Positions 1 to 6,938 of a stretch of 10,773 bases of DNA are shown in pieces. The notes under the pieces are model-generated. The model worked only from the letters and a program-made list of their open reading frames with translations, had not been told where the DNA came from and ran no database searches. Made by a program: the position numbers and the translations under genes. Source of the DNA: Acetobacteraceae bacterium (GTDB lineage Bacteria > Pseudomonadota > Alphaproteobacteria > Acetobacterales > Acetobacteraceae); the NCBI GenBank assembly GCA_014377905.1, contig JACMOQ010000542.1, forward strand, positions 1 to 10,773, read 5' to 3'. Every line of letters begins with the position of its first letter. The stretch's first letter is position 1.

Positions 1-1237
1 AATCAAACACAAATGCACCTGCCTCGGTGCCGATGTTGTCAGCCCAGATCGTTTTGCCCGGTAAGTCTGGCCCGAGCCAGTCCGCGCCGCGCGCTACCAT
101 GATCGGGGCAGTAAATCCCAACGCCCCCCACGCCACCGCGAAGCGTTCCAGCATGTCGCGCCGCGCCCCGAACCAGCCCAGCCGAAGGTCGCGCGGATAA
201 GCCACCAGCGCATCGACCAGAAATGGCACGACATGGCGGGCATCGTAGTCGATGCGGTCGCGGCTCGCGCGTCCATGCAGCAAATGGCTCGGGGCTGTCA
301 TCGGTGCCCCGATTGCCTGCCGCAGCGCACCGATGTAAGTCGCACCGCCCTTATCGAGCCGGGTTTCCTCGATCGCGGCGTCCGCCAGCCCCCAATTGGG
401 CTGACCAGGCGCGATTGCCGCGTGCACATCCTCTACAAAAACCCGCCAGTCATTGGCAACGCCGCCGGGCTTGTGCGCGGGGGTCACCTGGCGGGTATGG
501 TCGCAATGATAACCGCCAAGCCGATGGTCGAGCGCACCGGTACGCCCATGGATCAACGCCAGGCGCCGGGCGATATTGGCGTCCACGTGCCAACCGAGCA
601 GCATGCGCTCGTCAAACCCGTGCATCGCCACCAGGTCTTCGCGCAAAACCAACTGGAAATCGCCCGGCCCGTCGAAGCCGAAGAAGTCATTATCGGCGGC
701 GACGATCTCATTGAGGTGAAAATCCGAACCCCAGGCCCGCACCGTCGCGATCGTGCCAACCGGATCGCCGCGATCGAGCGATTCCCACAAGGTTTCCGGG
801 ATTTCAAAGCGAGGCAGATGATAATAACCATCTTGCAGGGGCCGGATGATCTCGGTCAGGTCTGCGTCCCCATGCGGCACGAAAATCATGTCAGTGTTGG
901 TCGACAGCACCCATCGATTGGTCGGATTGGCCCGCCGCAGCGCCACGTTTCGTGCGATCGGTTCCAGCGCCGCCAGATGGGTCTGGCCGCGAAACCGCGC
1001 GTGCAGCGCGGGCCGCACCCGCAAAACCCGCAGCCGAGTGCGCGCCTTGTCTGTCAGCGTATCGGCGATCGCTTCCAGGAAGGTCGGGAAATCATCCGGG
1101 GTGTTGTAGTCTACAAACAGGATTTCATCATCGGGATCGCTCAGCAATTCGGCGATGTTGTTCAAGCTCAACGCCGCCCGTTTGTGCAGGTTGTAGCCAT
1201 AGCTGTCGTTGCGGCCGTAGAGAATGACAGAGATCAG
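1..1237 (-). CDS. GT2-like glycosyltransferase, 3' end beyond the window edge
   Basis: The minus strand is open from the left edge to about 1300; 412 codons are visible from the proposed start and no stop is reached. The N-terminus (LISVILYGRND, residues 1-11) is the first beta strand of a GT-A fold. VDYN follows at 42-45, a DxD-region equivalent (TNTDMI) at 113-118, and a C-terminal acceptor-side motif GFDERMLLGWHVDANI at 207-222, which resembles the GFDE..GW..D motif of GT2 enzymes. The family transfers a sugar from a nucleotide donor to a cytoplasmic or lipid-linked acceptor; donor and acceptor are not predictable here. About 190 further residues follow the catalytic part, so the protein is larger than a minimal GT2. 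No in-frame ATG or GTG exists near the N-terminus. CTG at 1237 has GAGG eight bases upstream; TTG at 1297 would add 20 residues but has no Shine-Dalgarno. The gene is divergent from the dioxygenase. Family fairly sure, start uncertain. Confidence 0.8.
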   Translation of the reverse strand, partial: MISVILYGRNDSYGYNLHKRAALSLNNIAELLSDPDDEILFVDYNTPDDFPTFLEAIADTLTDKARTRLRVLRVRPALHARFRGQTHLAALEPIARNVALRRANPTNRWVLSTNTDMIFVPHGDADLTEIIRPLQDGYYHLPRFEIPETLWESLDRGDPVGTIATVRAWGSDFHLNEIVAADNDFFGFDGPGDFQLVLREDLVAMHGFDERMLLGWHVDANIARRLALIHGRTGALDHRLGGYHCDHTRQVTPAHKPGGVANDWRVFVEDVHAAIAPGQPNWGLADAAIEETRLDKGGATYIGALRQAIGAPMTAPSHLLHGRASRDRIDYDARHVVPFLVDALVAYPRDLRLGWFGARRDMLERFAVAWGALGFTAPIMVARGADWLGPDLPGKTIWADNIGTEAGAFVFD

Positions 1238-1245
1238 GGAACGTA

Positions 1246-1249
1246 CCTC
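1246..1249 (-). promoter_or_regulatory. Ribosome binding site that supports a CTG start
   Basis: On the minus strand GAGG stands eight bases before the CTG at 1237, within CGCGAGGTACGTTCCCTG. CTG starts are rare, but this is the only candidate start of this frame with a Shine-Dalgarno, and it puts the initiator exactly before the first beta strand of the glycosyltransferase. Confidence 0.45.
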
Positions 1250-1258
1250 GCGGTTGGG

Positions 1259-1298
1259 CTTGGCTTGTGGCCCCGGAAATAGCAGGATGCAAGCCAAG
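1259..1298. repeat. Perfect 9-bp inverted repeat in the divergent spacer (operator or leader hairpin candidate)
   Basis: CTTGGCTTG at 1259-1267 and its exact reverse complement CAAGCCAAG at 1290-1298 are separated by 22 bases. The right arm ends three bases before the AGGAGG of the dioxygenase gene, and the whole element lies in the 75-bp spacer shared with the divergent glycosyltransferase. It could be a regulator binding site for one or both genes, or form a hairpin in the dioxygenase mRNA leader. No matching regulator gene is seen in the window. Confidence 0.4.
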
Positions 1299-1312
1299 TT
1301 CAGGAGGACGCC

Positions 1313-2185
1313 ATGCCCGCCGATGTCATGACCGGAATTACACCCACCCCGACCGGCGGCCCGCTCGGCGCCGAGATCGGCAATGTCGATCTGCACCGCG
1401 TCGATGACGCTCTGTTTGCCGCCATCCATCGCGCCTGGGTCGATCATCAGGTGCTGCTGTTCCGCGGCCAGTCAATGACGGACGCCGATCTGGTGGGGTT
1501 CTCCCGCCGCTTCGGTGACCTCGATTTCGCCCCCGTGCAGGAAGCCGGCCGAACCTCGACCGACGGGTTTCCGGAAATATATGTTGTGTCCAACGTGGTC
1601 GAAAACGGTGTGGCGATCGGCAGCCTCGGCGCCGGCGAAGCGGTGTGGCACACCGATATGTCGTATCTGCCAGCGCCGCCCAAAGCCAGCATGCTTTATG
1701 CGCTGGAAGTGCCGCCGATCGGCGGCAATACATCCTTCTGCGATATGTACGCAGCCTTCGACAGCCTGCCACCGGCCCTGAAAACCCGCGCGCTCGGGTT
1801 ACAGGTCAAGCATGATGGCACGTATAACAGCGGCGGCTTTATCCGCCAGGGCGTGACACCAACCGACGATCCACGCCAGGCGCCGGGGATGATGCACCCA
1901 TTGGTCTGCACCCATCCCGATAGTGGTCGCAAGATGCTCTATCTCGGCCGACGCCGGATGGCGTGGATCGAGGGTTTGAGCCTTGTGGAATCAGACTCCT
2001 TGCTCGACGACGTCTGGGCCCATGCAACCGCGCAGGCGCTGGTCTGGACCCATGCCTGGCAGGTCGGCGATCTGGTGCTGTGGGATAATCGCTGCACCAT
2101 GCATCGGCGCGATCCGTTCGATGCCGACACGCGCCGGGTGATGCACCGCACCCAGGTCAAGGGCGCAGCGCCGCCGGCGGCGTGA
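1313..2185 (+). CDS. TauD/TfdA-family Fe(II)/2-oxoglutarate-dependent dioxygenase
   Basis: This 290-residue protein has the usual length of the TauD/TfdA family, which couples decarboxylation of 2-oxoglutarate to hydroxylation of a substrate in the cytoplasm. The iron ligands are H113 and D115 (WHTDMSY) and H264 (NRCTMHRRD). T140 (GGNTSF) and R275 match the 2-oxoglutarate contacts T126 and R266 of E. coli TauD, and R279 matches TauD R270; the spacing from H264 to R275 and R279 equals that from TauD H255 to R266 and R270. In my alignment from memory, the taurine-contacting H70 of TauD falls at A73 (FGDLDFAPV), so taurine is an unlikely substrate. The ATG has a strong AGGAGG at 1302-1307 with a five-base spacer. 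The gene is flanked by two minus-strand glycosyltransferases, so it is transcribed alone here. It may modify a glycan precursor, or have an unrelated role such as sulfonate, sulfate-ester or aromatic-ether catabolism. Family sure, substrate unknown. Confidence 0.93.
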   Translation: MPADVMTGITPTPTGGPLGAEIGNVDLHRVDDALFAAIHRAWVDHQVLLFRGQSMTDADLVGFSRRFGDLDFAPVQEAGRTSTDGFPEIYVVSNVVENGVAIGSLGAGEAVWHTDMSYLPAPPKASMLYALEVPPIGGNTSFCDMYAAFDSLPPALKTRALGLQVKHDGTYNSGGFIRQGVTPTDDPRQAPGMMHPLVCTHPDSGRKMLYLGRRRMAWIEGLSLVESDSLLDDVWAHATAQALVWTHAWQVGDLVLWDNRCTMHRRDPFDADTRRVMHRTQVKGAAPPAA

Positions 2186-2190
2186 CCGGG

Positions 2191-2231
2191 CGGGAAGCTG
2201 GCCTGCGTTAGACGGCCAGCCGCTTTTCCCG
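2191..2231 (+). terminator. Hairpin terminator between convergent genes
   Basis: GCTGGCC at 2197-2203 pairs with GGCCAGC at 2214-2220 around a 10-base loop, followed by CGCTTTT. An outer pair, CGGGAA at 2191-2196 with TTCCCG at 2226-2231, can extend the stem past a short bulge. It lies just after the dioxygenase stop and fits a rho-independent terminator for plus-strand transcription, although the T run has only four bases. The stop codon of the convergent glycosyltransferase (TTA on plus, 2208-2210) lies in the loop, so the minus-strand message also folds here but lacks a U tract. Confidence 0.55.
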
Positions 2232-4505
2232 TATTGCGGCAAACAACTCCGGCAGATGCGCGAAACTGCCGACGTCGAGCTGTTTTACCAACGGATCGCG
2301 GCCGGACATTCCGCCATCGCGACGTATCCGCTTTAACTCATCAATGGCGTCGGTGTCGCCGGCTGCGGCGCGGCGTGCCACGTCGCTCACCTGTTTCACC
2401 AATTGCAGTTCACTGTCCCTCAGCAAAGCGTGAAATTCAGGCGCCAGCGGTTCCAGCTGATCATTGTCCGGTTCGCGAAACAGCGCCTGCAGAATTTGCA
2501 ATTGGCGATATCGCCCAACATTAACCGGTGTTTCGCAGAAACTCCCCAACCGTTCGGAGATATGATACATCGTAATAAAATAGCTGGTATTGTACGAATG
2601 GCCCGGCAGAATATCATTCACTATTTTATGATATAATGGGTCAGTTGACAAATCAGTTGCAAGAAACGCATTGCCTTTTTCTTCAAGTTTGTTGAAAAGC
2701 GTAAATCCAAACGACTTGCGAGAAACCCCAGCAATGGCGAGCGGCTTCGGTGCAATTGTTATTTTTTTGCCGAGGCCCATTGCGACATTGGCAAGGTAAT
2801 AGTCTGGGTAAGGCGAATGGAATACCTTGCCATCCTTGCGAATGCTGTCGAGAAAATTCTTCGAAAAACAAAAGGCCTGCATATTGAAGGTAAAATTTCG
2901 TTTGAATTCCATCGAGCCTGTTACCGCGAACTGTGCGGAAGCCGGATCTAGCGTCACGATGTCACCTTCACCCTCAAAGAAAAACCCACTGCGAAGGTCG
3001 ATCACATAGCCAGACGGTTCCCAGGGTGCGACGCCAGGGTGGAAAAACTGAAGCAGACCCGAGTAAATGAAATCGGGGCCTTTGTGAAAACGCGTGATGA
3101 ACTCGATTGTGGGCATGAAATCGGGCGTAAGTCCGTCATCGTCACCAAAAAGCGTGACATAATCACCGGTGCCCTCATCAATGGCGCGGTTCCAGCTATC
3201 TGTTACCGGCAATGTGACATTGGATCGAACGCACCGCACTCTCCTGTCGTTCAGGGCGGCGATATGGGGCGCAATCGGATCGTCAGAGTTGTTGTCGAAT
3301 ACAACGCACTCCCAATTCTCGTAGCCTTGATTGATCACGGTATGCACCGCGTCCATCACTAGTTCGGGGCCGCTGCGCGTCGGGATGACAATCGAAATCT
3401 TCGGCAGCCGGTCCGAAACAATATATCGGTCGCGTTTGGCATGGGTTAGGGCAAGGCGCCCTTTGGTCATAGGAAAACCAAGCCGGGAGAATAGCGGTGG
3501 CGAAAAATTGGCATAGGCGCCCCACGACAACGCTGCCAGTTGCGTACGATCCGCTTCTGACGCGGTTTCAAACGATCGGACCTGATTGTCGGCCACCATC
3601 ACGTTCGATTGATTGCCAAGTCGGAAGCCATTTGCTCCAGGCCATTGCTCGGTTTCAAAGGCCCGCCCGTCAGCGCCAACCAGGACCGAGCGCAGCCCAA
3701 GCTCGGCGATTCGGGTCGGCAGCCCGTCGACGCCGCTTTCAAAGCGCACGCAATCGAACTTTGTGTTGCCGACATCAAAGCCCATGCCATTCAAAACGTC
3801 ACGGCGCATCGCAAAAGCGTTGCTGCGCAAATGCGGATTAGGGAATCGATTGAAGTGGTCAAGGCCGCCCAGCCCGCCGCCATGTCGGGTGATCGCACGC
3901 CAATGGCGGGCGAAACCGTCTGCAATTCCAGCCGAGGCTAGCAATTCATTTACCGACGGGTAAATACCAGCCAAAGCGGGGGCGCTGGCCATCCATTCAG
4001 GCGCATGGGCGGTCAACTGCGACGTGAACGCCGCCGCAATCTGCGGGTCGTAAGGAATGAGTTTTCCCGAGCAAAGCCAAATGACCTTGCTGATCATGCC
4101 GATGGAGTCATAAAGGCTCTCGTACGACGCGGTTGCGCTTGTTATTCCCACCGACGGCGAGGTGAATAAGGGTTGCAGTAGCTTCAGCAACCAATCATCC
4201 GTGCGAATTTCTGAATAGGTATTCATGAAACACACATATTCATGGTCTATTTTCAATGATGTCGTGAGGTAGGCCTGAATATCAAAGCCGCTATCATCGA
4301 TATCGATTGTCTTATAGGCAATACCGGCCAACATTAGTGCGATAGCGAGCCTTGTTCCGGGCTTGGTCGCCGCGCCCTTGTGGATGACAATCAACTCGTG
4401 AGGGTATCCAGCCTGAAATTTGCGATAGGATTGGGTGAATTTCACAAAATCTTTCGCGGAGCCGTCCTCTGACCTCGCAAGATAAACAACTGCAGCAGAT
4501 TTCAA
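2208..4505 (-). CDS. Two-module glycosyltransferase: uncharacterised N-terminal GT-A-like domain plus C-terminal GT2 domain
   Basis: The 765-residue protein has two parts. Residues 368 to about 610 are a GT2 domain: KISIVIPTRSGPE (369-381), DNNSDD (404-409), the DxD-type metal and nucleotide-sugar site GDDDGL (454-459), and the acceptor-side PDYYLANVAMGLG (567-579). Residues 1 to about 335 look like another GT-A-type unit: FMNTYSEIRTDDWL (93-106) sits where a DxD would be but lacks the aspartate pair, and PNPHLRSNAFAMRRDV (222-237) and KFDCVRFESG (249-258) are strongly patterned. I recall this N-terminal pattern from poorly characterised proteobacterial glycan proteins but cannot name the family. 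The C-terminal 130 residues are probably helical. The start is TTG with GGAG seven bases upstream; no in-frame ATG precedes the first conserved strand. Stretches around 2530-2900 and 4100-4560 are AT-richer than the flanking genes, suggesting acquisition by transfer. The acceptor is likely a surface glycan; the sugar is unknown. Confidence 0.85.
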   Translation of the reverse strand: MKSAAVVYLARSEDGSAKDFVKFTQSYRKFQAGYPHELIVIHKGAATKPGTRLAIALMLAGIAYKTIDIDDSGFDIQAYLTTSLKIDHEYVCFMNTYSEIRTDDWLLKLLQPLFTSPSVGITSATASYESLYDSIGMISKVIWLCSGKLIPYDPQIAAAFTSQLTAHAPEWMASAPALAGIYPSVNELLASAGIADGFARHWRAITRHGGGLGGLDHFNRFPNPHLRSNAFAMRRDVLNGMGFDVGNTKFDCVRFESGVDGLPTRIAELGLRSVLVGADGRAFETEQWPGANGFRLGNQSNVMVADNQVRSFETASEADRTQLAALSWGAYANFSPPLFSRLGFPMTKGRLALTHAKRDRYIVSDRLPKISIVIPTRSGPELVMDAVHTVINQGYENWECVVFDNNSDDPIAPHIAALNDRRVRCVRSNVTLPVTDSWNRAIDEGTGDYVTLFGDDDGLTPDFMPTIEFITRFHKGPDFIYSGLLQFFHPGVAPWEPSGYVIDLRSGFFFEGEGDIVTLDPASAQFAVTGSMEFKRNFTFNMQAFCFSKNFLDSIRKDGKVFHSPYPDYYLANVAMGLGKKITIAPKPLAIAGVSRKSFGFTLFNKLEEKGNAFLATDLSTDPLYHKIVNDILPGHSYNTSYFITMYHISERLGSFCETPVNVGRYRQLQILQALFREPDNDQLEPLAPEFHALLRDSELQLVKQVSDVARRAAAGDTDAIDELKRIRRDGGMSGRDPLVKQLDVGSFAHLPELFAAIREKRLAV

Positions 4506-4770
4506 CAGACTTCTCCAAAAAGTATAAATGGCAGAAGGGTGGCGGACTTTAAGAAGGTTTCGATATCGACAGCTTCACCGATAGGTGGCGATCCTGCTCG
4601 GGCAATGTCACGCCTTACGCAGCGGCCGACGGCCTACAACGAGCACCTAGCCGCCCCCTTACGCCGACGATGTAACAGCGGCTGGCCATTAAGTCGAGGT
4701 GGTATGTGATCCATTACTAACGATCCGCTCATGCTCGACACCCCGGCGGGTCCGGCCTATCACGGCCAGA
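4506..4770. other. 265-bp spacer between divergent glycosyltransferase genes, no recognised gene
   Basis: This spacer must hold the promoters of the two-module glycosyltransferase (minus) and the GT4 gene (plus). I find no convincing -35/-10 pair on either strand. TCGATATCGA at 4560-4569 is a perfect 10-bp palindrome and TATACT occurs on the minus strand at 4526-4521, but the latter is too close to the start codon for a normal leader. A GTG at 4699 is in frame with the GT4 gene, but the residues it would add are not glycosyltransferase-like. I read short translated patches for transposase remnants and could not identify any. Confidence 0.5.
4513..4516 (-). promoter_or_regulatory. Ribosome binding site that supports a TTG start
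   Basis: On the minus strand the sequence reads TTGGAGAAGTCTGTTG. GGAG stands seven bases before the TTG at 4505, a normal spacing, so the non-ATG start of the two-module glycosyltransferase is well supported. Confidence 0.6.
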
Positions 4771-5814
4771 ATGAAACTTCTCCATGTCATCGCCGGCGCC
4801 GCGATCGGTGGCGCGGAAACCTTCGCCCAGGACGCCATCCTGGCGCTGCACGCGCGTGGTGTAGCGCAAACCGTGCTGACCCGGCCATGGCCCGCGGTGA
4901 TGGCGCGCTACCAGGCGGCCGGCGTCGATGCCCGGCCGTTTTCGTTCACCCGGCTCGATCGGTTGAAACTCGCCCCCAGGCGTATCCGAACGTTGGCGAC
5001 CGAGCTCGGGGTCGATCTCGTCCAGGCATGGATGCAGCGCGCTGGAAGTTTTGTGCCCAGCGCCATGCCATGCCCGGTGATCGGCTGGTTTGGCGATTAT
5101 TACAACCTCAAATATTTTCCCAATGCCGATTGCTGCGTCGCGGTTACCCCAGATATCAGCCGTTACATTGTGGCCGAGGGCCGACCGGTCGATCGGGTTT
5201 TCACCGTCAACACCTTCGGCACCATGCCGGCGGCCGCCCCGGTCAGCCGTGCCAGCCTCACCACCCCTGACGATGTGCCTCTGCTGCTGGTTCTGTCGCG
5301 CATGCATCGGGTCAAGGGCATCGACACCATGTTGCACGCTTTGGCGGAAACGCCCGGTGTCTGGTTGTGGTTGGCCGGCGATGGGCCGGAGAAAGCGGCG
5401 TATGAAGCCCTGGCACGCCAGCTCGGGGTGGCTGAACGGGTGCGCTTCCTCGGCTGGCGCAATGATCGTCGTGCCTTAATTGAGGCTTGTGATGTTGTTG
5501 TCTTGCCCAGCCGCTACGAACCGTTCGGCACCGTGATCGCCGAGGCCTGGGCGATGGACCGGCCGCTGGTCGCAACCCGTGCCGACGGTGCCCGGCAATA
5601 TGTTGTAGACGGACAAAGCGGCCTGCTCTGCCCGATTGATGATGCCGCAAGCCTTGCCGCATGCTTGCGCCGGGTCGTGGCTGATCCGGACCTGCGCACC
5701 CGTCTGGTCGCGGGCGGGGCGGCGGCCTACCAGGCGGACTTTACCCGCGATGTGGTGACCGACCGGCTCCTGGCCTGCTACACGCACTGCATCGAGCTTG
5801 GAAAGTGCCCATGA
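4771..5814 (+). CDS. GT4 family (GT-B fold) glycosyltransferase
   Basis: The protein has 347 residues, typical of GT4 enzymes, which move a sugar from an activated nucleotide sugar to a lipid or glycan acceptor at the cytoplasmic face of the inner membrane, with retention of configuration. MKLLHVIAGAAIGGAETF (1-18) carries the N-terminal strand and the glycine-rich GGAE loop. LLLVLSRMHRVKGIDTML (171-188) begins the donor-binding half with the conserved arginine and lysine. LAGDGPE (201-207) and the E-x7-E motif in SRYEPFGTVIAEAW (247-260; E250 and E258) are clear. ATG at 4771 was chosen because the fold begins at once; the in-frame GTG at 4699 adds 24 residues without fold signature. No strong Shine-Dalgarno precedes the ATG, so the start is slightly uncertain. 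The stop overlaps the start of lptF, so the two are probably co-translated; a role in LPS assembly is a reasonable inference. The exact sugar is unknown. Confidence 0.9.
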   Translation: MKLLHVIAGAAIGGAETFAQDAILALHARGVAQTVLTRPWPAVMARYQAAGVDARPFSFTRLDRLKLAPRRIRTLATELGVDLVQAWMQRAGSFVPSAMPCPVIGWFGDYYNLKYFPNADCCVAVTPDISRYIVAEGRPVDRVFTVNTFGTMPAAAPVSRASLTTPDDVPLLLVLSRMHRVKGIDTMLHALAETPGVWLWLAGDGPEKAAYEALARQLGVAERVRFLGWRNDRRALIEACDVVVLPSRYEPFGTVIAEAWAMDRPLVATRADGARQYVVDGQSGLLCPIDDAASLAACLRRVVADPDLRTRLVAGGAAAYQADFTRDVVTDRLLACYTHCIELGKCP

Positions 5815-6938
5815 TGCCCACCCGCATCGACCGCTATCTTTTCCACCAATTGTTGATCGGGATGATCGCGGTGACTATTGGGCTGACCGCATTGGTCTGG
5901 CTGGTCTCGTCGCTGCGCTATGTTGAGCTGGTGGTCAGCCACGGTCAGTCAATGGTGGCATTTCTCAAGCTGACGGCGCTGAAAATCCCGGAATTTGTAG
6001 CGGTGATCTTGCCGATCGCCTGTTTCGCGGTGACGTTGCGGATTTATCTCCGTTTGTCCGACGATCGGGAACTGACGGTGATGCGGGCGGCCGGCATGTC
6101 GCAATTCGCCCTCGCCCGCCCCGCGTTGGGGGTGGCTGGGGTGACGGTGCTGATCGGCTATGGGCTGAGCCTGTGGGTGGTACCGCTATCGGCGACGGTG
6201 TTTCGGGAATACCTTTTCCAGATCCGCAACCAGCTTGATGCCTTCGTGCTGCAAGAAGGCGTGTTCAACCAGATCACCCCGCAGATGATGGTCTATGCAC
6301 GGGCGCGCGAACCGGATGGCACGTTGCGCGGCATCATGGTCGATGACAGCCGGGACAAGCAGCACCCCTATACCGTCTTCGCCGAAACCGGACGCCTGGT
6401 GATTGGCGCCAGTGGCCCGCAAGTCATCCTGAAGGCTGGCACACGGCAGGAAATCGATCGCCAGACCGGGCGGCTGAACGTGCTGTCGTTCAGCGAGAAC
6501 ATATTTGATCTGTCGCTACCCAAAGGCGACGTCGAGCAACGCGTGCGTGACACCGGCGAACTTGGCCTGCGCGAATTGCTCAATCCCGGCCCGACATTAG
6601 CCGGCCGGCAGGATTTGCCGCGTCTGCGGGGCGAGGCATTCAAGCGCATGACATCACCGCTCAGCACCGTTGGCTATGTTCTCATCGCGTTGATCTGCGT
6701 GCTGTCAGGACGCTTCCAACGCCATGGCAGCCTGGTGCGCCCGTTGGTGGCGGTGGCGGTGGTGGTTGGCCTGATCGCGATCGGGTTGGGCACCGATAGT
6801 CTGATTGCCCGACGGCCGGAGCTTGTGGGGGTGATGTGGCTCCGCGCGCTTGTCCCTGGATTGATCGCGGCGACGTATTTGTTTTGGCCGGTATCGGGTG
6901 GTCGGGCAGTGCCGCGGGGCGAAACTATTCCCGGCTGA
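5811..6938 (+). CDS. lptF: LPS export ABC transporter permease LptF (YjgP/YjgQ family)
   Basis: LptF and LptG form the membrane core of the LptB2FG transporter, which extracts lipopolysaccharide from the inner membrane and passes it to the LptC-LptA bridge. The 375 residues show the family layout: membrane segments near 13-33, 60-78 and 105-126, a large periplasmic beta-jellyroll region from about 130 to 280, then three more segments near 284-299, 309-326 and 338-358. RLSDDRELTVMRAAGMS (residues 81-97) is the cytoplasmic coupling-helix region and looks LptF-like rather than LptG-like. Its ATG at 5811 overlaps the stop of the GT4 gene as ATGA; GGAAAG at 5800-5805 can serve as ribosome binding site. 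The next codon is also ATG (5814) and an in-frame GTG lies at 5805, so the start may shift by two or three residues. The partner gene lptG does not follow it. The family is sure; F versus G is likely. Confidence 0.92.
   Translation: MMPTRIDRYLFHQLLIGMIAVTIGLTALVWLVSSLRYVELVVSHGQSMVAFLKLTALKIPEFVAVILPIACFAVTLRIYLRLSDDRELTVMRAAGMSQFALARPALGVAGVTVLIGYGLSLWVVPLSATVFREYLFQIRNQLDAFVLQEGVFNQITPQMMVYARAREPDGTLRGIMVDDSRDKQHPYTVFAETGRLVIGASGPQVILKAGTRQEIDRQTGRLNVLSFSENIFDLSLPKGDVEQRVRDTGELGLRELLNPGPTLAGRQDLPRLRGEAFKRMTSPLSTVGYVLIALICVLSGRFQRHGSLVRPLVAVAVVVGLIAIGLGTDSLIARRPELVGVMWLRALVPGLIAATYLFWPVSGGRAVPRGETIPG

Noticed and set aside
233..1282. 349-codon open frame on the plus strand, antisense to the first glycosyltransferase
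   Set aside because: The minus strand over the same interval encodes an uninterrupted glycosyltransferase with clear GT-A motifs. The plus-strand product has no recognisable domain, and long antisense frames are common in GC-rich genes.
4521..4526. Minus-strand TATACT as -10 box of the two-module glycosyltransferase gene
   Set aside because: Transcription would begin at the ribosome binding site itself, and the hexamer 17 bases upstream does not resemble a -35 box.
4699..4770. GTG-initiated 24-residue extension of the GT4 protein
   Set aside because: The added residues have no fold signature and precede a classical GT4 N-terminal strand; ATG at 4771 is more consistent with the family.
4506..4770. 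Possible transposase remnant in the spacer
   Set aside because: Short translated patches in all three plus frames, and the reverse strand, were compared by eye with IS66, IS5 and IS3-type C-termini; none matched convincingly and no terminal inverted repeats or target duplication were seen.
4729..5337. 202-codon minus-strand frame over the GT4 gene
   Set aside because: The plus strand has complete GT4 motifs there; the antisense product shows no family pattern and runs through both spacer and gene without a ribosome binding site.
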